Positions 37,834 through 48,409 of a stretch of DNA of 64,000 nt are shown one piece after another. The translations under genes and the position numbers were made by a program. The notes beneath the pieces are model-generated. The model was given only the letters and a program-made list of their open reading frames with translations. It was not told the origin of the DNA and did not search any database. The stretch comes from Cheilinus undulatus (taxonomy: Eukaryota; Chordata; Actinopteri; Labriformes; Labridae): contig NC_054875.1 in NCBI RefSeq assembly GCF_018320785.1, positions 18,168,632-18,232,631 of the forward strand, read 5' to 3'. Position 1 is the stretch's first letter, and every line of letters starts with the position of its first letter.

Positions 37834-38371
37834 CAGTGCTTAACAAATTTATTAGACCACCTGTCATATTTGTTTCAAAGACCATCCAGCATCATGAAGT
37901 GCTTTAATGCAGACTCTTTCATTTTCAGTGAGCTCTCCACGTTTTACCATTTTGAACAGGAATGAGGGATTTAAAACTGAATTCACCCAAATTTGAGCTG
38001 GCTCACTGGGCTTCTCTGAAGTCAGAAATTAATCAAGCATAACATTCAACCACTAAAACTCATTTTTCTATTCAGGAATGCAAGTAAATAATTATAATTT
38101 GACATATTAATCAAGAAATAATGTGCTTTACTATTTTTTCAGTCTTTTTGTAAATCAGTAAATTTGAAAATTCATGGATAACAATAATACTTATATTTTA
38201 GCATTGAAAATATCATTTGGGTTAAAGACCTTCTACATATTGGTGTATTAACCATTGCAGAAACATAAAAAATGATTTTGGTAATTACCAATGCTGTTAA
38301 TTTAGGGCAGCTGTGGCATAAACCTTACTTTGGTTAGGGTTAAGATGGTCTAATAAATTTGTTAAGCATTG
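37834..38371. mobile_element. Nonautonomous Tc1/mariner-like MITE inside the 5.4-kb transposon
   Basis: 538 bp with inverted ends CAGTGCTTAACAAATTTATT (left) and 'aataaatttgttaagcattg' (right), each next to TA (37832-37833, 38372-38373). No transposase remnant. It lies in the left subterminal part of the host transposon, so it inserted later. Confidence 0.88.
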
Positions 38372-38657
38372 TATATATAATAAACAAATCTAATATAATT
38401 TAAAATACAATCTTTCCTAAGAGAATTATTGTCTCTATATCCAATAATCCAACTTAAAGTCTAGTAAGAATGAAACTTTTTGTTTTGGAGTAATATCAAC
38501 ACATTTAAATAAGAAGTTGCCAAGATGGAGCACATTTTCTCCGATCATGGTTTTAAAAATAAATGATGGAATGCTTTGAAATTTCATGTACAGTGGGTAT
38601 ATGAGTTAAGACACAAATTCCAATCACTTTTGCAACAACAAAACAAAACAGATGATA

Positions 38658-38708
38658 AACAGAGTTGACGTTGATGGTAACAGAGTTGACTTTAATAACA
38701 GAGTTGAC
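38658..38708. repeat. Cluster of three AACAGAGTTGAC motifs
   Basis: Copies at about 38659, 38678 and 38696 lie in the same orientation, spaced 18-19 bp, inside the left part of the 5.4-kb transposon. Repeated subterminal motifs are typical transposase-binding sites; the role is inferred. Confidence 0.75.
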
Positions 38709-39188
38709 TAGACATTGTTTGAAGACCAAGGAAAACAACATTTTCTGCCTGACTATGAATATTTTAAAACAAATTTTAAATGTAAAAACAGTCATTTAAG
38801 CCAAACAAATATTTTTGAATTACAAATATTTCATTAATATGGATAATAACTGCATATTTCATGTTTTACGGATCTGACAAGTAAAAGGACTTTAAAAATG
38901 TTTGTAACTGATGAAATTGAAACTTTAAAACAATTTTTAGATGACTGTTGAACTGAAACCTTGAAAACATTCTTAAAATGTAAAAAAAAAACATTTAATC
39001 AGATAAAAGACATCTGAATTACAAATCTGTCTCTCTCTATATAAATTCATTTCATGAACTTGGATAACTTCTTACAAACCTGAACACTAAAATTATTTTC
39101 AAAATGGTTTTGACTAATGAAACTGAAACTATTAAATGAGCTTTCAGATGTTAAATACAATCATTTAATCAGAACAAAGTGATTTGAA

Positions 39189-39228
39189 TGTGTGTGTGTG
39201 TGTGTGTGTGTGTCTCTGTCTGTCTGTC
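39189..39228. repeat. (TG)n / (TCTG)n microsatellite
   Basis: Thirteen TG units followed by TCTG units, just beyond the 3' end of the transposase-like gene in the 5.4-kb transposon. Confidence 0.9.
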
Positions 39229-39366
39229 AAGTAAAATGGTTTTCAAAATGTTTTTTTTTTCCACTGATGGGCAACATCTTGTAGCAAATTCAGGGGCATC
39301 TTGTAATTGAATGTAGCTTGCCTGGATCATGGGCAGGCATGCTAACCAGTAACCTGGGCATGTGAA

Positions 39367-41550
39367 TCAGTCATTGGTGATTTCAGCCCATATTTCTTTG
39401 TTTATTTCTACATGATGTCCTGTCACTGAGGTTGGTTGTGGGATGATTCTAAGGACATCATCAAAAAATACCATAAAGTATCCTCACGGTTTGGCCAGAA
39501 GAAGCGATTTCTTCCCACTTTACGCATGCATGTGACTTTTGCATGGGTTTCACTAACATCTACAATGGTCCCAGGATAAAGTTCATCATCATATTTGATG
39601 ACACACCACTGTCCAACGATGTCTTTACTTTCCCAATTGATTTCACCTGTTGTCTATGCTTGGTGGTCTTCGGTGGTGTTGGGAAGGACAGGTTGATCGA
39701 CAGCTTGGGTGGTGGTAGAAAGGCCACACTGACCGTCAGATTCAGTGGTGGTGGACAGGTTGGGCTGAACATCAAAGTCAAACCTTTGTGACATGTACAC
39801 TCAAGAATCTGCTTAGTTGAGCAGAGACAGCTGACATCCTTGTAGATGACCTTTCTGGGTGTGAGAGTGATCATCTGATGGAGGTGCATTGTTGAAGGGA
39901 CCACCGAGAGTCATTTTGGCATCTTCCTCACAGCTTTGTCAACAGATTCCTCATCAATGTAAAACAGTTGTGTAGAGGTCTGGGCATTCAGTGGATGGTC
40001 ATATAATTTCTTAGCATTTCCTTCACTGACCATCCTGTTTGCTGTTCTTTTCAAAACTCCACCCAGTCCATCTGGAGCACTTTTGCCGTGTCCTGCTTCA
40101 AAGCTCCATGTGCCTTTGTTGAAGCCCTTCTTGAACAACTCTGTGCTCAACATGAAGAAATTGCCTTTCTGACGGTATTGGGTGCATGGTCCATCACAAA
40201 AAAATGAACTAAAGATACTGATGGATGGTTGGCTTTCACATGATCTAGCACAAGGGACAGGTGTGTCCATATAGTGGCTGGACCTTTCTCTTTTGATGCT
40301 GAGATGGTTGTGAAGCATAAATGTTTGTCCACTCCGCCCACATGAAGGATTCCCGTGTGCATAGTCGCCTGCTGCTGAGAAGATGCGAAGTGAACTGCCT
40401 GAATCTCTGCCGACAATTTGCATGCATAGTTTTTTGGAGGAATCCATGTGAATCAAACACTCACGAGATTTCATGCTTTTCTTGAGCTCATGGTGATGGA
40501 TGTTTTGTGTTTTTACGTTGAACTGATGCCTTCTGAAAACTCTCAGCTGGTCCTGGAACATATCAATCATATCTCCAAGAGACCTCTCCATGTCCTTTTT
40601 CACAGTCATGCGGACTGGTTGTGCTTCTTTCTCACTTTCTTTGTTTTTCTTCCTCCTTTCTACCATTTCAGTTGTCCACTGAATACATGTCACTGGAGCC
40701 TCAGCAACGTAGTCACGGTTGAGGTGATAAACATTGCTTCCGCATTTGATGCATTCTCCATAAAAGCATTCTTTGCTTGCAGGATCACGGCATGTTGAGT
40801 TTCCAATGATTTCTGAGTCAGTCGTCCCGAGGAGTTGGAGTGAATAAAGCTTCTGCACAAGGAAGGAGAAGTTTTCATGAACTTTACAAAGGCAGGTTTC
40901 TCTGTCAGATATGGATGGGTGGACAACCCAGAAAGGACGCATTTAACAGAAAAGTGAATACGACAGCTGACTTGATGTATTCTCAAGAAGGTATTTGCGA
41001 TGAAGATTTCTTATGGTATCATTCAGAAACCTTTTCTGCATTTTTACTTTTCCCCTTGTGATTGTTTTTTTCCTGCAGTCTAGTGGCTGACATCATCTCT
41101 CCAAAAAAATTCCTGCACTCTCTTTTGGAGCTTGGTTTGTGTTGTTTGATATTTTCGTCTTTAAAAAGTCAGTTCATTTTGGTTCCTTTTGCCAAATCAC
41201 TTCCTCGATAAACCAAGCGTGGTCTGTATTGTTTTCTGTAGTTTGCAATTTTTTATGATCTTTCCTGACACAATTTGTGATATCCTCTGTCAGTCGCTCT
41301 CTTTTTTGGTATGTTGGTACTTCTGTCTTATTTTATTCATCAGCACATTATGAAGAAAGAGAGTTCTTTGAATCCTTGCAGGGATTTTATGTCCTCTTAT
41401 CTGTTTCTGTGTTTTTGATCAAGGGGAATCAGACACTTGTTTTAATCTCTGGATGCGTTTCTGGTACTTTTTGAGAGCTGTTGTTAATTTTTTCAGCAAA
41501 ATCTTTAATTTATCAATATGTCTGTACAACTTGGAGTTCTCCCGTTTCAT
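39367..41550 (-). pseudogene. Transposase-like protein of the 5.4-kb transposon, degenerate
   Basis: On the minus strand, in switching frames. The N-terminal part (41550 to about 41090) is a Lys-rich coiled-coil-like region ('KRENSKLYRHIDKLKILLKK'). Then 'KMQKRFLNDTIRNLHRKYL', 'MRPFWVVHP', a cysteine cluster ('DPASKECFYGECIKC', about 40780), 'EIQAVHFASSQQQATMHTG' (about 40400), 'FFCDGPCTQYRQKGNFF' (about 40190) and 'EAGHGKSAPDGLGGVLKR' (about 40090). A C-terminal 'GRNRFFWPNRED' block (about 39500) is followed by a stop at 39369-39367. Internal stops and frameshifts are frequent. Similar proteins recur in many fish and invertebrate genomes as uncharacterised repeat products. The invariant Asp/His-Gly blocks could be a DDE-type catalytic core, but that is not shown here. 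Confidence 0.7.
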
Positions 41551-42334
41551 TTTTTTTTGTCCTGACCTTCTTTGTCTGAAACTATGGGACAAAAAATTAA
41601 AGTGAATTCAAAGCATCTGATTTTAATTAGGTGCACGATCAGAGCATGTGAGCAGAGTGGAGCGATGAGATTTCCCGCATATATTACACACTGCACCTTT
41701 AAGATACAACACATGTAAGAAACAGTTCAGTCTGCAACTTGACAATTAAAGAACACTTTTTTCACTACACCTGTGGCCCATTGTCCACAATAAAATAGAC
41801 TCATGGTCCTATGTGCTAATCTAACCTGGATGTCTGTGGTTCAGGGCCTGGCTCAGGACTTTGTGTCATCACTACAAGAATCTTCTTTCTTGCTCTGCAT
41901 CTCTACTGTGCCTCTCTCCAAAACCTGCATTTGTGCCTTTGCTCCCTTTCATCCAGATCGGCTACTGTTCTTATCTGTCCTGCATTCTTTTGTGCCATCT
42001 ATTTCTGTCTTTCTCCAAATTTTCAGCCTTCCTTACAGGGTCAGCGTCTCACCGTGCCCTGTATTGGCACTGTCTTTCTGCTGCTGACAGCTTCATCTGG
42101 AACCGAAATTATTGAACATCCTTAACTTGGAATGCTATACCACAAATATTTATTTTTCAATAAAATGATTCAAAAACCCTTATAAATATCAAATAACACA
42201 TATAATCAGATACGATGACTAATCAGATACTATGACTAATGATAATATAATAATCCAAAAATAATCCATAATGAAGGTAGAATAATGCAAAAATACTTAT
42301 ATGTGCTTGGAAACATTTAACTTTGTTACTCATC

Positions 42335-42386
42335 GTCAACTCTGTTATCAGTTGATGATAACAGAGTTGACAGTAACAGAGTTGAC
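42335..42386. repeat. Perfect palindrome of the GTCAACTCTGTTATC motif plus a third copy
   Basis: Arms of 15 bp, GTCAACTCTGTTATC (42335-42349) and its exact reverse complement (42357-42371), are separated by 7 bp. A further 'gtaacagagttgac' follows at 42373-42386. A variant with one change sits at about 42650-42662. All lie in the right subterminal region of the 5.4-kb transposon. Confidence 0.88.
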
Positions 42387-43028
42387 CTTTTCCACCATTT
42401 TGTACTTTAACCGTCTGTGCTAACCCCAAACAAGCTAGCACACAACATGTCTAAAAGTAGAATTATATTGGTGTATTATTATTGGTGTACTCTCGACATT
42501 TTGTACAAAATAATGAGAGAAAAAGCATTACATACCTCATACCTCACTGCCTTTCCATATTTCCCGCCAAAGAAAGTAACATCACCATCAGCAGGTCACA
42601 TGATCTCTATAAAATTTTTTGGAGATTTTTATGCAGTTTTACAGTAGTGATAACAAAGTTGACCAGAACACGGAGACACTGAAATTTAATAAAACACAGA
42701 AAGTATATATCCTATGCAAATGATCATATAACTGTTAATACTGAAAGCATAAAAAAAAGAAAATTAAACTCAATTATTTCATGTTAATTCAAGTGTGAAT
42801 CAGGAGCTGGAGCTAAGTAATGGGGGGGGGGGGGTTAGGTGTCATGTAGCTAGTATTTAAAATATAAATTGTGTCTAAAATATATATCAAGCATTTTTAT
42901 CCGAGAAAGGATAGCACTGTTAGTAATATTACTCAAAGATGATTCAATAAAGATTTTTTGGGAGGGGAATAATATAAGGTTTATTTGGGAGATGCGAAAT
43001 GTACCCGCAATTCTGGAATGACCCATCT

Positions 43029-43320
43029 ACACTCATTTAGTCCAAATATAGTATTTAGAAACCAAAAGCTTTTAACAACAATACATCTACCTACAAATGT
43101 AGTAGAATAACTCTAATTCACTTTTTCATCATTAAACTTAGTAGTCTTCTAATTAATTAATTAATTAATTAATAATACGTCACAGCACAGCTAATAATAA
43201 TGATAAAATGTGAGCTTACCTGTTCTTTTGGCACAAGCAGCCCATGATGGATGATCCCCTTGCCTCCTTTCCCTCTTCCTTTACTTGTGCAATGCTACTA
43301 AATATTCCTTAGTCTTTGTT
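43029..43320. other. Short unassigned gap
   Basis: AT-rich, with an (ATTA)-type run near 43150. No gene or element recognised. Confidence 0.6.
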
Positions 43321-43944
43321 ACCTCTGCCAAGGAGGTTATGTGATTGGGTGGGTTTGTTCGTTTGTTAGTTTGTTAGCAACATAATCTCAAAAAGTCATG
43401 GACGGATTTTCATGAAATTTTCAGGAAATGTCACAAATGCCATAAGGAAGAACTGATTAGATTTTGGGACTGATCCGGATCACCGTCTGGATCCACGAAT
43501 TTTTTTAAAGGATTCTGTAATGGGAGATAGGTCTGCACTGTTACCACTTTACACCAGAAAATGGCAGGCATGAGTGACTTATTCAAAGTTTTGGAGTGTA
43601 TAGACTTTGTAAGACATGCCTGGTCGAGGAGATGAGTTGGAGCGTAACAGAGAAAGACAGAAAATTGTAGCAACAATGCTCACAATGCTGGGAGGAATGC
43701 AGGAATATTCACCATCTGCCATGACTTTCAGTCGTCCGGTGAGACCGTGGGTGCTTCCGCCATGACAGTCCACACGTAGCAAAGCCAGTGTCTCACCTCC
43801 ACCGGGGAGTGAGTAAGCGGTGAATTAGATTTTGGAAGTCATCCGGATCACCGTCTGAATCCAGGAATGTTTTTAAAGGATTCTTCACTATTGGGAGATA
43901 GGGCTGATGGCAGAGGTCTGCGCTCTCTGAGTGCTTTTCTAGTT
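43321..43944. repeat. Dispersed repeat 'acctctgccaaggaggttat ... gtgcttttctagtt', copy 1
   Basis: It shares its ends and almost all of its body with 50058-50758. Within each copy a 'gatccggatcacc ... ggattct ... gggagatagg' segment occurs twice, with about 300 bp between. That inner module has a minus-strand open frame (43782-43579) containing 'VMADGEYSCIPPSIVS'. A widespread fish repeat family by recollection; class not assigned. Confidence 0.8.
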
Positions 43945-44688
43945 TTCCATACTGTAGTCTAAGTCTACGTTATCTCCACCATTCTCTATACTGACACACC
44001 ATTACTGACGCACCGGTAATACCGCCTATCTCATCCAAGATCAGCATCTAGTTTTACGTTTCCCTGCTCCCCTCTCGTACAAAAGCAATGCTCGGACGAT
44101 AACAACTTAGCTCATCTTCTAAATATCCACAAAACTCTCATAGCCTGCTCTCGTTCTCAGGACAGGACCGTACTGGTTCACGCTGCAGGGCTTTGGAGCG
44201 TGTTCTGATCCCCGATCAAACCAGACCTTTACGCTTTGTCTGCACAGCAAACCCGTGACCACTGTAAACAGCCTGAATATAGTGGTCAAAGGGTAAAGAG
44301 ATCGATCTGAAATGTTTTTAACTTAACATCATTTTCTCAATTTAAAATTCTTGTTATAAGTGTATTCGAGCTTTCTAATAAAGTTTCCACCAGGGTTTCC
44401 ACTTCATTCAACTCAGCGCCGATGTAACGAACACCTGGACAGGGAGCCAGATTACGACAACAACAAACACTTTATGGCAGCTACGGTAACTCTCTGGAGA
44501 CAATTCACTCCAAAAGGCAAGCATGTAACAAACACAGAACAGTCTGTTACATGAGTATTTTCCCTTTTGTCAGTAGAATGAGGAGCCATTCTTATTGATT
44601 TAAACTGTCCCCATAGCTTGGGCTGCTATGGCCCAAGCTATAGGCAAAAAATGGCCTGTTGTCACCGCTCACCTCTCTTTAAATATTT
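43945..44688. other. Unassigned intergenic stretch
   Basis: Slightly GC-richer than its surroundings, with short open frames only. I see no supported exon, repeat terminus or regulatory site. Confidence 0.55.
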
Positions 44689-46440
44689 GAGTCATTCTCT
44701 AATTAGGGGTACATTTCATGTCCACAGGTTGTATTTACAAATTTACGAAATATTAACTTTAAGCAATGATTAAATATATATGAGGTAGATTTTTTTTGTT
44801 ATTTAATACAAGAAAAGCAACAGGTTCCAGCATTTATTTAGCTAAATATTGCATGGAATTACCTTTTTGTTCCGTCCAGTTTGCTAAAGTTCAGGGTTTG
44901 CTTTTCAAAAAAACAAAACAAAAAAACCGCCCTGAAGATACAAGTTTTTATAGACTATTTTCTTCAGTTTTTGTTCAAGAGGAATCATTAAAACATGAGA
45001 AAGTTATCTTAAAAACTTTATGGCTCATTAACATTAATCAGTTCACTTTTTGTGTGTCTGAGAAATCTATGTCAACTGTGTTACCAATAAACAAATCGTC
45101 TATAACTGAGCAATGGTTTGCTCCAAGGGCACATGTCCAACACCATGTGATGCCACTTCCTTCACTGGCAGGAAATTCAATTTCAGTAGTATAAGTTTCT
45201 TCTCCTGCTCTTCAATTTCATTGATATTACTGCCTGCACATAGAGTGGGTTAATTATTCGTCAACTGTGTTATCAAGATATTTTTGTGAGCTTGCTTTAG
45301 ATTTTATATTTTTCAAACTGTATAGATATTTTACACAAATATGGGTTGATTAAAGTCATGGGTCAGTATGTTAACACGTAGTAGTTAGCATTAGGGGCCT
45401 AAAATGAAAGAAATGTCAACTGTGTTACCTGTCCAGGTGTAGCACAGCTGACAGGGATCAACACAGCACTGGCACTGCTTCTCAGCAGCAGATAACCTCA
45501 TGTCCCTAAATCACTCTGTATAATAGTATGAAACAATGCAGTTGTAACACTGAAAATGTAATTATGTAAAATACTACTTTGGAGTTCTCCAACCATGCTT
45601 TTTATGGATCAAATTATACAATGTCATCAGAAACCTATCCTTACAATCATTTCAAATTGATCAATACTCAGTGGCACCAGTTTTGTTGATAGGCGTAGGT
45701 TGCTTAAAATAATATCTATGGAATGCTGCTTTAATCATGAAGTAAAACTAAAATATGATGAAAAAAACAAAACAAACAAAAATCCCCAACAAGGTCAACT
45801 GTTTGATTTTTTTTTCCTTTTCAGGAGTTAATAAGACACCTTCAGTAACTTGTTGAAGTAATTGTAAAAGGAAAGATGTAAGGATGAAATGGAGGAAGGA
45901 TGGAAGGAAGGAGGGACAGAAGGGAGGAAGGAAAGAAAAAGCAATAACGAGAGAGGACAGATGGAAGGTTGTTTTTGGGGGAGGGGGTAAAGACAAAAGG
46001 AGCAAAGCCATTTCAAAATACTTTTTAAAACTCCCCCTTTTTACGTAAATAACTATGTATTAAAAATGTTCAATGTTGCCATGAGCTTCCAACATTGTCA
46101 AATATTTGTGATGTTGCAGACAATGTTGCCGAGGTTGACATTCTGTCAAAGTTATAAAATTAAATTAGATTTAATGTTACAGCTTCCATTAATATTCTAT
46201 GAAAGTTATCATGTTTTTATGCTTGATTTCAACTGCTAATTTGTGACATCAAAATATTTTTTTTGTCTTAAAAAAGTGCTCTTTCCTCTTCCCGTGTTAC
46301 TCCTATGAACTGTTATTTTGTCTGTCAACTGTGTTACCTGAGATTTTTGTGTCATAAATCTTTTAAATGTTGTTTAAAGTACAATAAAAGTGTTGGGGGA
46401 TTTCACTCAAGAGCTGAAATATTACATAAGCATCAGTTAT
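44689..46440. mobile_element. Divergent relative of the 5.4-kb transposon, right end not found
   Basis: At 44689 a terminus-like sequence starts GAGTCATTC and ends GGGGTACATTT; 22 of 28 positions match the TIR of the 37609 element in the same order. The following DNA carries four GTCAACTGTGTTA motifs (about 45071, 45260, 45425, 46324) and a partial one (45793). Each differs by one base from the motif in the 37609 element. No inverted partner end was found, so the right limit is arbitrary. No protein of the family was recognised inside. Confidence 0.5.
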
Positions 46441-46946
46441 CGGTACCCTTTTCCCCCCTGTGCCACGCCCTTGGGGCAACCTAACCACTAGACCCACACT
46501 ATTCAGTTGGAGGTCCTTGAGCTAAATCGGACCCTCAAGCAATATGTATAATTTCTGCACTTAAATATCTATATTAATCTAAAAATTGGCCATTTTGAAA
46601 CATGGAAACCACCCACACTCACAATTTACAGGGAGTTAAGAGCAGCACTGCTCAGTCTTCAGCCTCATTCTCTACACTCGTTTTAGTTTTGAGTTGAGGA
46701 TTCAATAAAATCATCACCTCAGAAGGTGTGCTTACTAAACAAAAAAATCAATGTTTGGCTTTCATCAATACATTCCTCTTTATGAGGAAGAAATGCTCTG
46801 AAAAACACTTGAAAAGGCACTTCCAAGTTTGTGCTGATAGTGATGCTAGAGTGCATACGTATCTTGGGTCTGCATCCAGTAGTTTCTGTTAAGTAAATAC
46901 GCTGTATAGTGTGACCAGAGGGACAGAGACCACTTGCTTCATATAA
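46441..46946. other. Unassigned intergenic stretch
   Basis: No gene recognised. It runs into the truncated left edge of a Tc1 fragment. Confidence 0.55.
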
Positions 46947-47400
46947 TTCAGTTCATGACCTCAAGATCAAGCACACTTGGGTTATACAGCAGGACAATGA
47001 TCCCAAACACACCAGCAATTCCACCTCTGAATGGTTAAAAAACAAAAGGTTTTAGAGTGGCCTTGTCAAAGTCCAGACTTAAATCTGATTGAGATGTTTT
47101 GGCATGATCTCAAACAGGCCATTCATGACGAAAAACCCTCCAATGCAGCTGAATTAAAACAATTCTGCTAAAGGGGTTGGCCAAAATTCCTCCACAGAGG
47201 TGATAAAGACTCTACCAGTTATGACGAATGCTTGCATGCAGTTGTTACCACCAAGGGTGGCACAACCAGTTATTAGGTTTTGGCAACAATAATCTTTCAC
47301 ATAGGGCCAGGTAGGTTTGGATGTCTTTTTTTCATTAATAAATGAAATCATCATTTAAAAATTACATTTTGTATTTACTCAGATAATCATTGTCATTGTC
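46947..47400 (+). mobile_element. Tc1/mariner fragment (copy C), 3' part
   Basis: The phrases 'cttgggttatacagcaggac' and 'gagtggccttgtcaaagtcc' match the transposase C-terminal coding part of copy B (55253-57895). The right inverted repeat ('aaatgaaatcatcattt') follows. The 5' half is missing. Confidence 0.85.
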
Positions 47401-48409
47401 TTTTAATAATGATTATAACTTTTACAACACTGGCCCTTCAGGTAGATGCTTTTTCAGGAAGTGGCCCCTATTCCAAACTAATTGAATAGCCCTGCACTAG
47501 ACTATCTGTGCCCCTGAAAAATGTATATAAAATGCGTATAAAACATTAATTAGCCCCATTCACAGTAAAAATCTAATCTTGAAAAGAAAATAGGGAAAAC
47601 TTTGCGAAATTAAACATGTGAAATGACCATGCAAACTCTACTTACAGGCAAAAGCTTATAAATAAACTGTCTTTTTCTTAGGTTGTGTTTTGTGGAATTT
47701 CCAATAAACACTTTAAGCCGGATCAGTAACATAACTTTTTTGGGGGGGGGGGGGGGGTTAAATCTGTGTTGGTTATTACATTACAGTTGAGCAATAAGAG
47801 GACATGGATGCCCCAGAAGTTACAGTAACACAGAAACACAGAATCAATAAAAACTAAACATAAATGCTCTTCATCATAGATTACCGTGAATATGTTTCTG
47901 TTATTGTTGACATAAACAGGACCTAAACAGGTTTGATGATTAAAGATTTATTGTCTGAAAATATAATTACACATGAATAAGCCAATGGTCTATTCAAGCA
48001 AGGCTGAGACATGTAATGTTATGCATTATGGATACATGAAAGAATAAAGTTCTGAAAGGGTCTCTATGTACACAGTTGGAATATATATAGAAAATCAAAT
48101 GGCAATGACAATTACATAATTTTAAATTTAAGTATCATATGGCATCCGATGACAGTATGTTAGAATATTTCTAAACAATCCCCAAACCAGAAACACGTTT
48201 TTCACGCTGACATAATGTGTACACTCAATACCGTTCATAAAACTATGGATCCAACATTTATATGAGAAAAAGAGAGATTGTTTTCCAGTTTATTGGAATA
48301 CTTAAGTGTAATATGTAACTCAGCAAAGTCCACTTTTCCCTAGAATTGTGTGTAGATCCAAAATAGACAAAAAATATGCCCAAAATGTGTAACTTTCTCA
48401 ATCAATCTT
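47401..48409. other. Unassigned intergenic stretch with a G-run
   Basis: No gene recognised. A 16-G run at 47742-47757 is the only notable simple repeat. Confidence 0.6.

Larger units (their letters stand above)
37609..43024 (-). mobile_element. 5.4-kb DNA transposon with 28-bp TIRs, 4-bp TSD and decayed transposase-like gene
   Basis: Perfect 28-bp terminal inverted repeats begin GGGTCATTCCAG and end GGGTACATTT (37609-37636 and 42997-43024). ATCT flanks both sides (37605-37608, 43025-43028), a 4-bp target duplication. The element encodes on the minus strand a long decayed gene (41550-39367). Both subterminal regions carry copies of a TAACAGAGTTGAC motif. It is interrupted by a nonautonomous Tc1-like element (37834-38371). 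The 4-bp duplication excludes Tc1, piggyBac, hAT and Harbinger. Sola-type superfamilies, Ginger and Chapaev use 4-bp sites, but I cannot assign it by eye. Confidence 0.85.

Noticed and set aside
44796-45194. Plus-strand open frame of 132 codons
   Set aside because: No domain recognised, AT-driven composition, and it sits in the putative diverged transposon. It does not resemble the transposase-like protein of the related element.
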